DNA of 23,523 nt from JBAWAP01 sp049589355 (GTDB lineage Bacteria; Chloroflexota; Anaerolineae; VGOG01), in NCBI GenBank assembly GCA_049589355.1, contig JBAWAP010000192.1, positions 1 to 23,523 on the forward strand, given 5' to 3'. This document shows, one piece after another, positions 7,412 through 14,736 of the stretch; position 1 is the first letter of the stretch; each line of letters begins with the position of its first letter. The notes under the pieces were generated by a model that saw only the letters and a program-made list of their open reading frames with translations, was not told the DNA's origin and ran no database searches. Both the position numbers and the translations under genes were made by a program.

Positions 7412-7490
7412 CGCGACGGGCGCCACCGGCCATGGCATCTTCCGCTACATGTTCAGCCGCTTCCTGCGCGAGGCAGGTGATGTGGTTTGA
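7395..7490 (+). pseudogene. 31-codon remnant, possibly of a Rossmann-fold protein
   Basis: ATG at 7395 opens a 31-residue frame that reads MFIFIDATGATGHGIFRYMF then SRFLREAGDVV, ending at 7488-7490 on the start of the next gene. A hydrophobic strand, GATG and a helix ending in LREAGDVV resemble the first beta-alpha unit of NAD(P)-binding epimerase/dehydratase proteins. The glycine spacing is not perfect, however. It could also be a short leader frame coupled to the methyltransferase. Confidence 0.3.
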
Positions 7491-8335
7491 TGCAACCCAT
7501 CGTTCTGTCTTACATTCAGGCCAGAAGCATACTGCAAGCCCGTAAAGCGGGCCAGGAGGCAGTGGCGGTATCACTGGATTTGGGGCTGACGACGGCCGAG
7601 GTCGCTATAGAGCCGACAGGCGTTCGCTTCCTCGATAGCCAGTTGTTGGCCTGGGAGGACGTGGAGGCGATCAGCGAGACCCCGCGCAGTTGTTTCGTGA
7701 TCAAAGAGAACAGGCCCCACAAGATCCAGGTCTTCTCCGAGGCGACGAACCGGCTTTACAGCCTGATGCCCACCGTAGGAGCGCCGACGATGCTAGTCTC
7801 CGGGATTGCGATGCACCGCATCAAGGGGACTGACCCGCACCGTGACACCCTGCAGAAAGTTAGAACCATCGCCCCGATAGTGGGGCGTGTTCTGGACACG
7901 GCCACCGGATTGGGATACACGGCCATCGAGGCAGCCAAGACGGCCGACCACATCGTCACGATCGAACTCGATCCAGCCGCTTTAGAGGTGGCGCGGTCTA
8001 ATCCCTGGTCGCAAGCGCTCTTTGAGAATCCTAAGATCACGCAACTCGTCGGCGACAGCTTTGAGGAAGTGCAGAAATTCGAGGACGAGACGTTTGCGCG
8101 CATCATCCACGATCCCCCGGCGTTTAGCCTCGCGGGCGACCTCTATTCCGGCGAGTTTTACCGCCAGCTTTTCCGGGTGCTGCGTCCCAGTGGTCGCCTA
8201 TTTCACTACATCGGCGATCTAAACAGCAAATCGGGCCGCACAGTTGCCAAAGGTGCAGCCCGAAGGTTGCAGGAAACTGGTTTCTCGCGGGTCGTGCGTC
8301 GTCCCAGGGCATTCGGCCTGGTGGCCTACAAGTAG
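7490..8335 (+). CDS. SAM-dependent methyltransferase, COG2521-like
   Basis: This 281-residue protein has an N-terminal region of about 120 residues of unknown type, then a class I methyltransferase fold. The SAM-binding motif I is RVLDTATGLGYTAIEAAK (around residues 131-148), the acidic motif II is VTIELDPAALEVAR, and the catalytic-loop position reads DPPAFSL (around 208-214), like the N/DPPY motif of nucleic-acid and amine methylases. The overall order recalls the predicted methyltransferase family COG2521, best known in archaea. The start could also be TTG 7487; ATG 7490 is chosen, with AGGTGA 9 nt upstream. The substrate is unknown. A spermidine-synthase-like fold remains an alternative. 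Confidence 0.8.
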   Translation: MQPIVLSYIQARSILQARKAGQEAVAVSLDLGLTTAEVAIEPTGVRFLDSQLLAWEDVEAISETPRSCFVIKENRPHKIQVFSEATNRLYSLMPTVGAPTMLVSGIAMHRIKGTDPHRDTLQKVRTIAPIVGRVLDTATGLGYTAIEAAKTADHIVTIELDPAALEVARSNPWSQALFENPKITQLVGDSFEEVQKFEDETFARIIHDPPAFSLAGDLYSGEFYRQLFRVLRPSGRLFHYIGDLNSKSGRTVAKGAARRLQETGFSRVVRRPRAFGLVAYK

Positions 8336-8381
8336 CCTCACTTTCCATAGCACGCCAAGGCGCGAGGTGCTGAGCCCCTGG

Positions 8382-8404
8382 CCTGAGACTTCGGCGAGCT
8401 CAGT
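8382..8404 (+). repeat. Further copy of the CTGAG...CTCAG repeat
   Basis: CCTGAGACTTCGGCGAGCTCAGT resembles CCTGAGCCTTCGGCGTGAGCTCAGT at 5366-5390. It lies between the methyltransferase gene and the rpsU promoter, in a 160-nt stretch that shows no other gene. Confidence 0.6.
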
Positions 8405-8494
8405 CAAGCCATCGAGACACTGGAGGCCAAGGCTCGCAGCCGAAGCCCACCCTACTCAGGAGCTCGGGGATCAAGTCAAGCCACGGGCCCAAAC

Positions 8495-8523
8495 TTGACA
8501 TTAGAGCCTGCTAGGGCTATAAT
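8495..8523 (+). promoter_or_regulatory. Consensus sigma-70 promoter for rpsU
   Basis: TTGACA (8495-8500) and TATAAT (8518-8523) are both perfect consensus hexamers with an ideal 17-nt spacer. Transcription should start near 8530, about 60 nt before the rpsU start. No operator-like palindrome overlaps it, so strong constitutive expression is likely. Confidence 0.88.
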
Positions 8524-8591
8524 TGCTGTACTACAGCGACAGTTAATGCGTAGTGCTTTCAAAATTGACTAACAAGAAGGGGGGGAAACAT

Positions 8592-8798
8592 GTGTCGCAG
8601 ATAGTAATCGAGGAAGGCGAGTCCTTCGAGAACGCTATGAAACGCTTTAAGAGGAAGGTCCAGACTGATCGAGTGTTATCCGAGGTTCGCCGTCGCCGCT
8701 TCTTCGAGAAGCCCAGCGTGCTCAGGAAGAGGAAGAAAGCGACCAAATTGCGCAAGAGCCGAAGGCAAACCCGTAAGAGCCAACAAGAGAGATTTTAA
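8592..8798 (+). CDS. rpsU: Ribosomal protein bS21
   Basis: This is the 68-residue small-subunit protein bS21. It has the conserved core GESFENAMKRFKRKVQTDRVLSEVRRRRFFEKPSVLRK and a very basic tail. The GTG at 8592 is chosen over the in-frame GTG at 8553 because it follows a G-rich Shine-Dalgarno (AAGGGGGG) at good distance. It also gives the normal family N-terminus (MSQIVIEEGESFE). The consensus promoter at 8495-8523 lies directly upstream. yqeY follows 20 nt downstream, as in Bacillus-type operons. Confidence 0.95.
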   Translation: MSQIVIEEGESFENAMKRFKRKVQTDRVLSEVRRRRFFEKPSVLRKRKKATKLRKSRRQTRKSQQERF

Positions 8799-8818
8799 GG
8801 TTTTCGGATAAGCATAGC

Positions 8819-9271
8819 ATGAGCCTAAAAGACAAGCTAATGGAAGACCTGAAACAAGCGGTCCGGCAAGGGGATGAACGCCGCAGGTCTACGCTCCGCT
8901 TAGTTATAGCCGCTATCAAAAACGCCGAGATCGAGAAGAGGCATGAGCTGGATGAAGGGGAGCTGCTGGCCGTCATCGCCAAGGAGGCCAAGCAGCGCCA
9001 TGAGTCCATTGCTGAGTTCGAAAGGGGCGGCCGGCAAGATCTGGTAGATCGGGAGAAAGCAGAGCTACAGGTCCTTCTAGCCTATCTGCCGGAGCAACTG
9101 AGCCGGGAGGAGATCGAAGCTAAGGCCCGCCAAATTATTGAAGATGTCGGGGCCACTGGCCCGGCTCAGATGGGCGAAGTTATGCATCGGCTGATGCCTC
9201 TGATGAAGGGCAAGGCGGATGGTAAGCTCGTCAGCCAGGTGGTGAAGGAGCTCTTGACTGGCAAGACATGA
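8819..9271 (+). CDS. yqeY: GatB/YqeY domain protein
   Basis: This 150-residue protein spans the full YqeY family. It has the helical N-terminal domain (MSLKDKLMEDLKQAVRQGDERRRSTLRLVIAAIKNAEIE), the YLPEQLSREEIEAKARQII linker and the C-terminal tRNA-binding-like domain (GEVMHRLMPLMKGKADGKLVSQVVKELL). The C-terminal half resembles the GatB tail of the tRNA amidotransferase, so a role in tRNA-linked chemistry is often proposed but not proven. It is probably transcribed with rpsU. Confidence 0.94.
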   Translation: MSLKDKLMEDLKQAVRQGDERRRSTLRLVIAAIKNAEIEKRHELDEGELLAVIAKEAKQRHESIAEFERGGRQDLVDREKAELQVLLAYLPEQLSREEIEAKARQIIEDVGATGPAQMGEVMHRLMPLMKGKADGKLVSQVVKELLTGKT

Positions 9272-9347
9272 GAGTTCTCTTATCTTGAAGAGGTATCCTT
9301 GTGTGGTTTTTCGCTAATCCAGTGGATTCGCCTCAAAACCTATGTCA

Positions 9348-9380
9348 GCAAAGAGGGAGCGCCTGAGGTGCTCCCTTTGC
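9348..9380. other. Hairpin in the yqeY-pgpH gap
   Basis: GCAAAGAGGGAGC (9348-9360) pairs with GCTCCCTTTGC (9370-9380) with a 2-nt bulge and a 9-nt loop. No T-tract follows, so a terminator is doubtful. It may be an attenuator or RNA-stability element ahead of pgpH. Confidence 0.45.
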
Positions 9381-9420
9381 GCTATTGGCGGTATTAGCTT
9401 CCTGAAAGGGGGCTTGGTGG

Positions 9421-11526
9421 GTGTCAGTAGTTGTTACGAGCAACGCTGACCAGCGAAGGTCAGTGACTGACAAACAAGGTGTCACTTGGTGGATAGTGCT
9501 ACGAGCCATCCTCTCCGGTTTGCTCTTCGTCCTGGTAGTAAGTGGTATCCTGGTCTTCCAGTTTCTGCCTATGGGTCAAGTTGTCCTGGACGAGGGTGAT
9601 GTCAGCGACTCGGATATCCGCGCGCCTCACGAGATTACTTATGTAAGCCAGATCTTGACCGAGGACGCTAGAGACAGTGCTGAGGCAGCAGTGAGGGACA
9701 TATATGATCCCTCCGATGCCCGGGTGGCTCGCCAACAGGTGACCAAGGCCCGCCAGATTCTGGGTTACATAGACTCGGTGCGCCAAGATTCCTATGCCAG
9801 GCCAGAGCAGCAAAGGCAGTGGATTGCAGCTATCCCCGACCCCAGTCTCTCGGCAGCGGTCATTGACCAGATACTAAGCCTCTCCGAGGAAGACTGGCAA
9901 GAAGTGCAAACTGAGACCATATCCGTTGTTGACCAGGCCATGAGGGAGGAGATCCGAGAGAGCCAACTGGACCAGGCCAGGCGAAGGGTCTCTGCCTTGG
10001 TGGGTCTTGAGCTCTCCGAAGTCCAGGCCGGGATTGTCAGCGAGCTGGTGAGAGATCTCATCAAGTCCAACAGCTTCTACAACGCCCAGAAGACAGACGA
10101 GGCCAAGCGGCTGGCCCGCGAAAGCGTGCAGCCTCTCAGCCAAACTATCGCCGAGGGAGAGATCATCCTGCGGGAGGGAGATATTGTCACCTCTCTAGAT
10201 GTGGAAGCCCTCAGTGCATTGGGACTGCGCCAAGTTGAGATCGAATGGCAGGAATTAGCCGGTACTGTCATCTTCGTGCTGCTGATCGCCATCGTTCTGG
10301 GGCTCTACCTTTTCCGCTTTCGGCAGGAATACTGGGTCAGATGGCCTCGTATGCTCCTGTTGCTTCTCTTGCTAGTCTTGTTCATTCTGGCAGCCAAGCT
10401 AATGGTGTCAGACCAGGCTGTCCTGTCATATCTTCTCCCCACCGCTGCTCTGTCAATGTTGTTGACAGTGCTCCTGGGCCCTCAGTTGGCCATAACGGTG
10501 ACAGTCCTGTTCAGTACGGTCGTAGGCTTCATGGCCGGTGGTTCCCTGGAACTGACAGTTTACGCCCTGGCAGGAGGTTTGATTGCATCTCTCAGCCTAA
10601 GCAAGGTCGAGAGGTTAAATGCCTTCCTTTGGGCAGGAGTTTACGTTGCCCTGGCCAACCTGGCCGTAATCCTCGCCTTCCACTTGCCCAGCCAAGACTA
10701 CGACGCTGTGCAGTTTTTGACCCTGGCCGGCTTCAGCCTTGTGAACGGAGGCCTATCGGCCAGCTTAACCTTGGCTGGCTTCTATCTGCTGGGCACTTTG
10801 TTCGACATCACCACCTCTTTGCAGCTCATGGAATTAGCCCGTCCTACCCATCCCCTGCTGCGTGAGCTGTTGCTAAAAGCGCCGGGAACCTACCACCATA
10901 GCATCCTGGTCAGCAACCTGGCAGAGGAGGCAGCGGGTCGCATCGGGGCCGACCCACTGCTCGTCCGAGTAGGGGCTTATTACCATGACGTAGGCAAGAT
11001 CGTCCGGCCATATTTCTTCGTTGACAACCAGGTGGAAGGGGTAAACGTTCACGAACGCCTCGACCCGCGAACCAGTGCCCAAATCGTCATCAGCCACGTC
11101 AAGGACGGCCTTGATCTGGCTAAGAAGTATCGCCTGCCCAGCAAAGTGCGTGATTTCATCCCCCAGCATCAAGGGACCAGCCTGGCTACCTACTTCTATC
11201 AGCAAGCTCGGGAAAGCGAGGCAGACGAAGTCAACGAGGAGGATTTCCGCTATCCGGGCCCCAAGCCTCAGACCAAAGAGACAGCCATCGTCCTGCTCGC
11301 CGATAGCTGTGAGGCTGTGGTGCGGGCTGAGCGTCCCGCTTCTCTCGAGGAAATCGAGGAGCTAGTGCGCAAGGTCATCGGTAACAAGGTGTCGGCCGGG
11401 CAGTTAGATGAGTGCGACCTCACCCTGCACGATTTGGATGAGATCAGGGATGCTTTCGTTAGTATATTGCAGGGCGTATTCCATCCTCGCATCAAGTACC
11501 CTGAAGAGGCTGAGAGGGAGGGATGA
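9421..11526 (+). CDS. pgpH: 7TM-HD phosphohydrolase PgpH (c-di-AMP phosphodiesterase)
   Basis: This 701-residue membrane protein has the full PgpH/YqfF layout. A first membrane helix (about residues 25-48) is followed by an extracellular 7TMR-HDED domain (about 55-275), a multi-helix membrane block (about 281-465) and a cytoplasmic HD domain. The HD metal ligands are visible as His492/His493 (YHHS), His522-Asp523 (YYHDVGK), His559 (ISHV) and His583 (PQHQGT). PgpH hydrolyses c-di-AMP to pApA in Firmicutes. The GTG at 9421 gives the expected N-terminus, with AAAGGGGG 8 nt upstream. The stop overlaps the ybeY start by 4 nt, the usual pgpH-ybeY pairing. phoH, which commonly precedes it, is absent here. 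Confidence 0.95.
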   Translation: MSVVVTSNADQRRSVTDKQGVTWWIVLRAILSGLLFVLVVSGILVFQFLPMGQVVLDEGDVSDSDIRAPHEITYVSQILTEDARDSAEAAVRDIYDPSDARVARQQVTKARQILGYIDSVRQDSYARPEQQRQWIAAIPDPSLSAAVIDQILSLSEEDWQEVQTETISVVDQAMREEIRESQLDQARRRVSALVGLELSEVQAGIVSELVRDLIKSNSFYNAQKTDEAKRLARESVQPLSQTIAEGEIILREGDIVTSLDVEALSALGLRQVEIEWQELAGTVIFVLLIAIVLGLYLFRFRQEYWVRWPRMLLLLLLLVLFILAAKLMVSDQAVLSYLLPTAALSMLLTVLLGPQLAITVTVLFSTVVGFMAGGSLELTVYALAGGLIASLSLSKVERLNAFLWAGVYVALANLAVILAFHLPSQDYDAVQFLTLAGFSLVNGGLSASLTLAGFYLLGTLFDITTSLQLMELARPTHPLLRELLLKAPGTYHHSILVSNLAEEAAGRIGADPLLVRVGAYYHDVGKIVRPYFFVDNQVEGVNVHERLDPRTSAQIVISHVKDGLDLAKKYRLPSKVRDFIPQHQGTSLATYFYQQARESEADEVNEEDFRYPGPKPQTKETAIVLLADSCEAVVRAERPASLEEIEELVRKVIGNKVSAGQLDECDLTLHDLDEIRDAFVSILQGVFHPRIKYPEEAEREG

Positions 11527-12083
11527 GGGAAGTTCAAAGTTCAAAGCTCAAAGCTCAAAGCCCAAAGGAACCCGGGGAGGCCCATGACGAGATTCCGGCT
11601 TCTGGCTACCAGATAGCTATCCAGGTTGCCCCTCGTTTCAGAGCCAACGTTGACGAAGGAAGCCTTTGTCGCGTGGCCGCAGAGGTTCTGGGCCAGGAAG
11701 GGGTAGAAGAGGAAACAGAGCTAAGCCTGATCATAACCGATGATGAGGCCGTTCGCGAACTGAATCGCCGATTTCGTGGTGTGGATGCTCCTACCGATGT
11801 CCTCGCCTTTGGCGCGGGGGCTGAGGAGCACTTTGTGATCGCTCCAGAAAACCCTCCATACTTGGGTGACGTTGTGATTTCCTGTCAGCGGGCCCTGGCT
11901 CAGGCCGAGGAGTTGGGCCATACCGTTGGGGAGGAAATGAAGCTGTTGGTCATTCATGGCATCTTGCACCTCTTGGGCTACGACCACCAAGAGGAAGCCG
12001 CTGCTCGGAAGATGAGGGAGAGAGAAGAACACATTTTGTCGGGTAGTCAGATGGTCGGATGGTCAGATAGTCGAATCACCTGA
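11523..12083 (+). CDS. ybeY: Endoribonuclease YbeY (rRNA maturation factor)
   Basis: This 186-residue protein is the zinc-dependent RNase that matures the 16S rRNA 3' end and helps ribosome quality control. The metal motif HGILHLLGYDH holds His145, His149 and His155. The upstream conserved strand NRRFRGVDAPTDVLAF and GDVVIS are also present. It begins with ATG overlapping the pgpH stop (ATGA). About 28 residues before the family core are unusual: residues 4-15 (VQSSKLKAQSPK) are encoded by a 7-bp tandem repeat (11532-11566). The C-terminus (SGSQMVGWSDSRIT) likewise runs into an 8-bp repeat. The family core is intact, so these are probably tolerated extensions. Confidence 0.94.
   Translation: MREVQSSKLKAQSPKEPGEAHDEIPASGYQIAIQVAPRFRANVDEGSLCRVAAEVLGQEGVEEETELSLIITDDEAVRELNRRFRGVDAPTDVLAFGAGAEEHFVIAPENPPYLGDVVISCQRALAQAEELGHTVGEEMKLLVIHGILHLLGYDHQEEAAARKMREREEHILSGSQMVGWSDSRIT
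11532..11566 (+). repeat. Five tandem 7-bp units inside the start of ybeY
   Basis: The units are GTTCAAA, GTTCAAA, GCTCAAA, GCTCAAA and GCCCAAA. They are translated in the N-terminal extension of YbeY. Seven is not a multiple of three, so gain or loss of one unit would shift the frame. Confidence 0.9.
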
Positions 12084-12101
12084 CCAAGGACCACCTGACC
12101 A
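12044..12101. repeat. 8-bp tandem repeat with inverted CTGACCA copies
   Basis: TAGTCAGA, TGGTCGGA, TGGTCAGA and TAGTCGAA run from 12044 to 12075, over the ybeY stop. They are followed by two CTGACCA copies (12080-12086 and 12095-12101) complementary to TGGTCAG. The 20-mer at 12082-12101 recurs exactly at 12591-12610. Confidence 0.85.
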
Positions 12102-12111
12102 GAGAAGCACC

Positions 12112-12564
12112 ATGAAGCTGTTGCTCGATGGGATGCTGGGTCGCTTGGCTAAGTGGTTACGACTCCTGGGCTACGATACGGCCTACTTTCCCGACTTAGA
12201 TGACAACGAGTTGGTGCGCTTGGCTCGCGCCCAAGGGCGCATCCTGCTAACCCGCGATAGGGAGTTAACGCGCCGGCGCGGGCTGAGCTGCCTCCTCGTT
12301 GAGAGCGATGAGCTGAAAGAGCAGGTCCAACAAGTCATCTCCGAACTGCATTTGGAGACTGAACGGCCCTTCTCCCGCTGCCCAGTCTGCAACACGCCCC
12401 TCCAAGAGGTCGAGAAATCGTGGGTGAAAGGACGTGTTCCACCCTACGTATTCCGAACCAAGGAGCACTTCAGCCTCTGTCCTGAGTGCGACCGGATCTA
12501 TTGGCGGGGCACCCACTGGGTCAAAATGCGCGAAGAAATGGCCCGAATGGCCAGTAAACAGTAA
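12112..12564 (+). CDS. Mut7-C PIN-like RNase domain protein with zinc ribbon
   Basis: This 150-residue protein has a Mut7-C domain, a PIN-like fold predicted to act as an RNase. The acidic positions Asp6 (LLLDGML), Asp30/Asp31 (LDDNEL) and Asp49 (LLTRDREL) fit a metal-dependent active site. The C-terminal part is a zinc ribbon with Cys90, Cys93, Cys123 and Cys126 (CPVC and CPEC). The order MxxLLDGMLGRLAKWLRLLGYD is very typical of the family. It sits between ybeY and rsfS, in a group of ribosome and RNA-maturation genes, which suggests an RNA substrate; this is inference. The last codons merge into the 7-bp repeat that follows. Confidence 0.9.
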   Translation: MKLLLDGMLGRLAKWLRLLGYDTAYFPDLDDNELVRLARAQGRILLTRDRELTRRRGLSCLLVESDELKEQVQQVISELHLETERPFSRCPVCNTPLQEVEKSWVKGRVPPYVFRTKEHFSLCPECDRIYWRGTHWVKMREEMARMASKQ

Positions 12565-12625
12565 TCAGTGATCGGTGATCAATGATCAGTGACCAAGGAC
12601 CACCTGACCAAGTACCACCAGACCA
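12561..12625 (+). repeat. 7-8 bp degenerate tandem repeat upstream of rsfS
   Basis: The units read GTAATCA, GTGATCG, GTGATCA, ATGATCA, GTGACCA, AGGACCA, CCTGACCA, AGTACCA and CCAGACCA. They begin at the Mut7-C stop and end just before the rsfS ribosome-binding site. An in-frame ATG at 12582 falls inside the repeat. Confidence 0.88.
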
Positions 12626-12628
12626 AAG

Positions 12629-12634
12629 AGGAGG
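12629..12634 (+). promoter_or_regulatory. Shine-Dalgarno site pointing to a CTG start
   Basis: AGGAGG lies 7 nt before CTG 12642 and 47 nt after the only in-frame ATG. Its position argues that rsfS starts at the CTG. Confidence 0.55.
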
Positions 12635-12641
12635 AAGCAAG

Positions 12642-12986
12642 CTGCAATCCATAGAGCTGGCCAGGAAGATAGTTAACGCCATCGCCGACAAGAAGGGTTC
12701 TGACATTATGTTATTAGACATACGTCCCATTTCCTTGCTGGCCGATTACTTCGTCATCTGCAGCGGGGAGAGCGAGCGTCAGATCAGCGCCATTGTAGAT
12801 GAGGTCACCGAGAGGGCAAAAGAAGACAGAGTCAGACCTTTGCACATTGAGGGAGACCCACCCTCAGGGTGGGTGCTTGTGGATTACGGCGGTGTTATCG
12901 TCCATGTTTTTGCCCCCGCTGTGCGTGGCTATTATCAACTGGAGAAGCTCTGGAGCGACGCCTCAATTGTGGTAAGAATACAATAG
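12642..12986 (+). CDS. rsfS: Ribosomal silencing factor RsfS
   Basis: This RsfS/YbeB protein of 114 residues binds uL14 on the large ribosomal subunit and blocks subunit joining when nutrients are low. The core is clear: DKKGSDIMLLDIRPISLLADYFVICSGESERQ, then HIEGDPPSGWVLVDYGGVIVHVF and YYQLEKLWSDA. I place the start at CTG 12642 because a strong AGGAGG is 7 nt upstream and the protein then begins at the usual family position (QSIELARKIV). The frame is also open from ATG 12582, which would add 20 residues encoded by the upstream repeat (PPDQVPPDQR). If the CTG is right, it is a rare initiation codon. Confidence 0.93.
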   Translation: MQSIELARKIVNAIADKKGSDIMLLDIRPISLLADYFVICSGESERQISAIVDEVTERAKEDRVRPLHIEGDPPSGWVLVDYGGVIVHVFAPAVRGYYQLEKLWSDASIVVRIQ

Positions 12987-13037
12987 ACCATGACCAGCAA
13001 CTTCATGAGACCAGAACTGCCGATGAAAAAGTCACTT

Positions 13038-13098
13038 CGTGAACCGTGAAAACGTGATCCGTGAAAAGCATTCACGCTTCACGGATCACGGGTTACGG
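13038..13098. repeat. CGTGA-type short repeats forming a 13-bp hairpin
   Basis: The units CGTGAAC, CGTGAAAA, CGTGATC and CGTGAAAA (13038-13067) are followed by their inverse. CGTGATCCGTGAA (13053-13065) pairs perfectly with TTCACGGATCACG (13078-13090) around a 12-nt loop. It lies between the convergent rsfS and barrel-protein genes and might help to end both transcripts, although no T-tract follows. Confidence 0.75.
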
Positions 13099-13159
13099 CA
13101 GCAAGCGGAAATTGGTTACTACCCTGCCAGGAGATCAAATTCTGGCTTGATGAACCTGA

Positions 13160-13459
13160 TTATAGTTGAAACCGGCCGGTATCGGGCACCACTTTGTATT
13201 CGAAGTTGGTTATATAGGTAAGGAGCTTACTTTGCAGTTCGTGCCATTCCTCGCCATCCAGGATACTGGTTATCGTTTCCAAATCCTCGGCTACCCCTCC
13301 GGTCAGAATCTGGGGACCAGCGCCGTACACAGTGTACCACGCCTCCGTCGGCTGAAGGCCCAACCTAAGTAGGCCGGGCAAAAACTCATTAACAATAAAA
13401 TCGAAATAAGATGCCTCTAGGCCAGGCTTGATGTCCCAACTCATCAACAGTTTTATCAT
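13160..13459 (-). CDS. Small conserved protein, dimeric alpha/beta-barrel-like
   Basis: This 99-residue protein opens with MIKLLMSWDIKPGLEASYFDF, a pattern typical of dimeric alpha/beta-barrel (Dabb/antibiotic-monooxygenase-like) proteins. It continues with AWYTVYGAGPQILTGGVAEDLETI and ends NFEYKVVPDTGRFQL. I recall similar unnamed proteins in Chloroflexota genomes but cannot name a function. There is no signal peptide or metal motif. Its ATG overlaps the M16 peptidase stop by 4 nt, so the two are translated together. Confidence 0.75.
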   Translation of the reverse strand: MIKLLMSWDIKPGLEASYFDFIVNEFLPGLLRLGLQPTEAWYTVYGAGPQILTGGVAEDLETITSILDGEEWHELQSKLLTYITNFEYKVVPDTGRFQL

Positions 13460-14724
13460 AACTCAAGCAACTCTCTGAACCCCTGCTCATCTTCAAAGGG
13501 CCCTACCACAGCCAGGTTAAGCCCTTCTCCCAGGAAGAGCCCTTGAGCCACCCGCTGAATGTCGGCGGCAGCTACGGCATCTATAGCCTCTATCGCTTCG
13601 TCAACTGTCAGAACCTCGGGCGAAAGCACCTCCTGATGGCCAACCCAGGCAACTACGCTGAAACTGTCCTCCATCTGAAGCAACAGCCGTCCCTTGACGA
13701 ACTCCTTGGCTTTGGCCAGTTCATCAGCCGGCACACTTTCCTGCCTCAGCCTGTCCCATTCCACCAGAATAGCCTTGATTGCGTCTTCGATCCGCCTTGG
13801 ATCGACGCCAGCGTAAACCCCCACCGCTCCAGTATCGTGCACTGCACCGGTGTAGGAGTAGATACTGTAGGCCAAGCCACGCTTCTCCCTGATCTCAGTG
13901 AAAAGGCGAGAGCTCATCCCCTCCCCTAACACAGCATTTAACAGACGCAGTTTGAAGCGATCTGGATGGTCCCGAGGAATCCCAGGCACGCTAAGGCAAA
14001 GATGGGCCTGCTCCGTCTCTTTGTAGTGAATTCTTAGACGGGGCTCGGCCTGATTGTCCTCGGCCGGCCGATAGGAGGAAGCCGCCTCGCCCATGGCCCA
14101 GTCCCCCAAAAAGGCGGCTATTTCCCCCACCACCGCCTCGTGCTCGACGTTGCCAGCCACGCTGACCACAGTGTTGTTCGGCAGGTAGTGGCGTTTTAGG
14201 TAAGTCAGCAAGTCCTCTCGATCCAGGGTGCTAAGGCTCTCTTTGGTGCCAGCGACGTCACGCCCCAAGGGGTGATTTGGCCAGACCAACTCGTTGATGA
14301 GGAGATGAACCAGACTATCGGGCGTGTCTAGGGTCAGGTTGATCTCCTCGATGATCACGCGGCGCTCCCTATTGATCTCCTCTGGCTCAAACTTAGCATG
14401 GCGGAGCATGTCCACCAACACATCTATAGCGATATCCAAATGGGGCTGGGCAACTTTGGCCCAATAAGTGCTTGCTTCTAGGCCGGTGGATGCGTTAAAG
14501 AGCCCCCCGATCCCTTCGATAGCCACCGCGATGTCCCTGGCCGTAGGCCGCTTCGCCGTGCCTTTGAAGACCACGTGCTCGATGAAGTGAGAGACACCGC
14601 TCTGTTCATCCGATTCGTAACGTGAGCCTACGCCGATGAAGAAGCCGATGCTCACCGAACGAGTGTGGGGCATCGCCGAAGTCAAGATCCGTAAGCCGTT
14701 GTCAAGGATAGTTTTTCGATACAT
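13456..14724 (-). CDS. M16 family zinc peptidase (YmxG/PqqF-like)
   Basis: This 422-residue protein is an insulinase/processing-peptidase type metalloprotease. The inverted zinc motif HFIEH holds His46, Glu49 (catalytic) and His50, and the third ligand is probably Glu126 in VIIEEI. The C-terminal half carries the second M16 domain (GEGMSSRLFTEIREKRGLAYSIYSY), whose RxY-type motif binds substrate. The length and order match the bacterial YmxG/mitochondrial-processing-peptidase-like group. It has no signal peptide, so it is likely cytoplasmic. It starts 12 nt after the TPR lipoprotein gene. The substrate is unknown. Confidence 0.93.
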   Translation of the reverse strand: MYRKTILDNGLRILTSAMPHTRSVSIGFFIGVGSRYESDEQSGVSHFIEHVVFKGTAKRPTARDIAVAIEGIGGLFNASTGLEASTYWAKVAQPHLDIAIDVLVDMLRHAKFEPEEINRERRVIIEEINLTLDTPDSLVHLLINELVWPNHPLGRDVAGTKESLSTLDREDLLTYLKRHYLPNNTVVSVAGNVEHEAVVGEIAAFLGDWAMGEAASSYRPAEDNQAEPRLRIHYKETEQAHLCLSVPGIPRDHPDRFKLRLLNAVLGEGMSSRLFTEIREKRGLAYSIYSYTGAVHDTGAVGVYAGVDPRRIEDAIKAILVEWDRLRQESVPADELAKAKEFVKGRLLLQMEDSFSVVAWVGHQEVLSPEVLTVDEAIEAIDAVAAADIQRVAQGLFLGEGLNLAVVGPFEDEQGFRELLEL

Positions 14725-14736
14725 TCAAGCTCCTGT

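Noticed and set aside
5266..7500. parS sites near parAB
   Set aside because: I looked for TGTTTCACGTGAAACA or TGTTCCACGTGGAACA-like palindromes and found only half-site-like GTTTCACC at 7175.
9348..9380. Intrinsic terminator between yqeY and pgpH
   Set aside because: The stem is good but the following bases (GCTATTGGCGG) contain no T-tract.
11532..13098. CRISPR array suggested by repeated short units
   Set aside because: Units are 7-8 bp with no spacers, and there are no cas genes.
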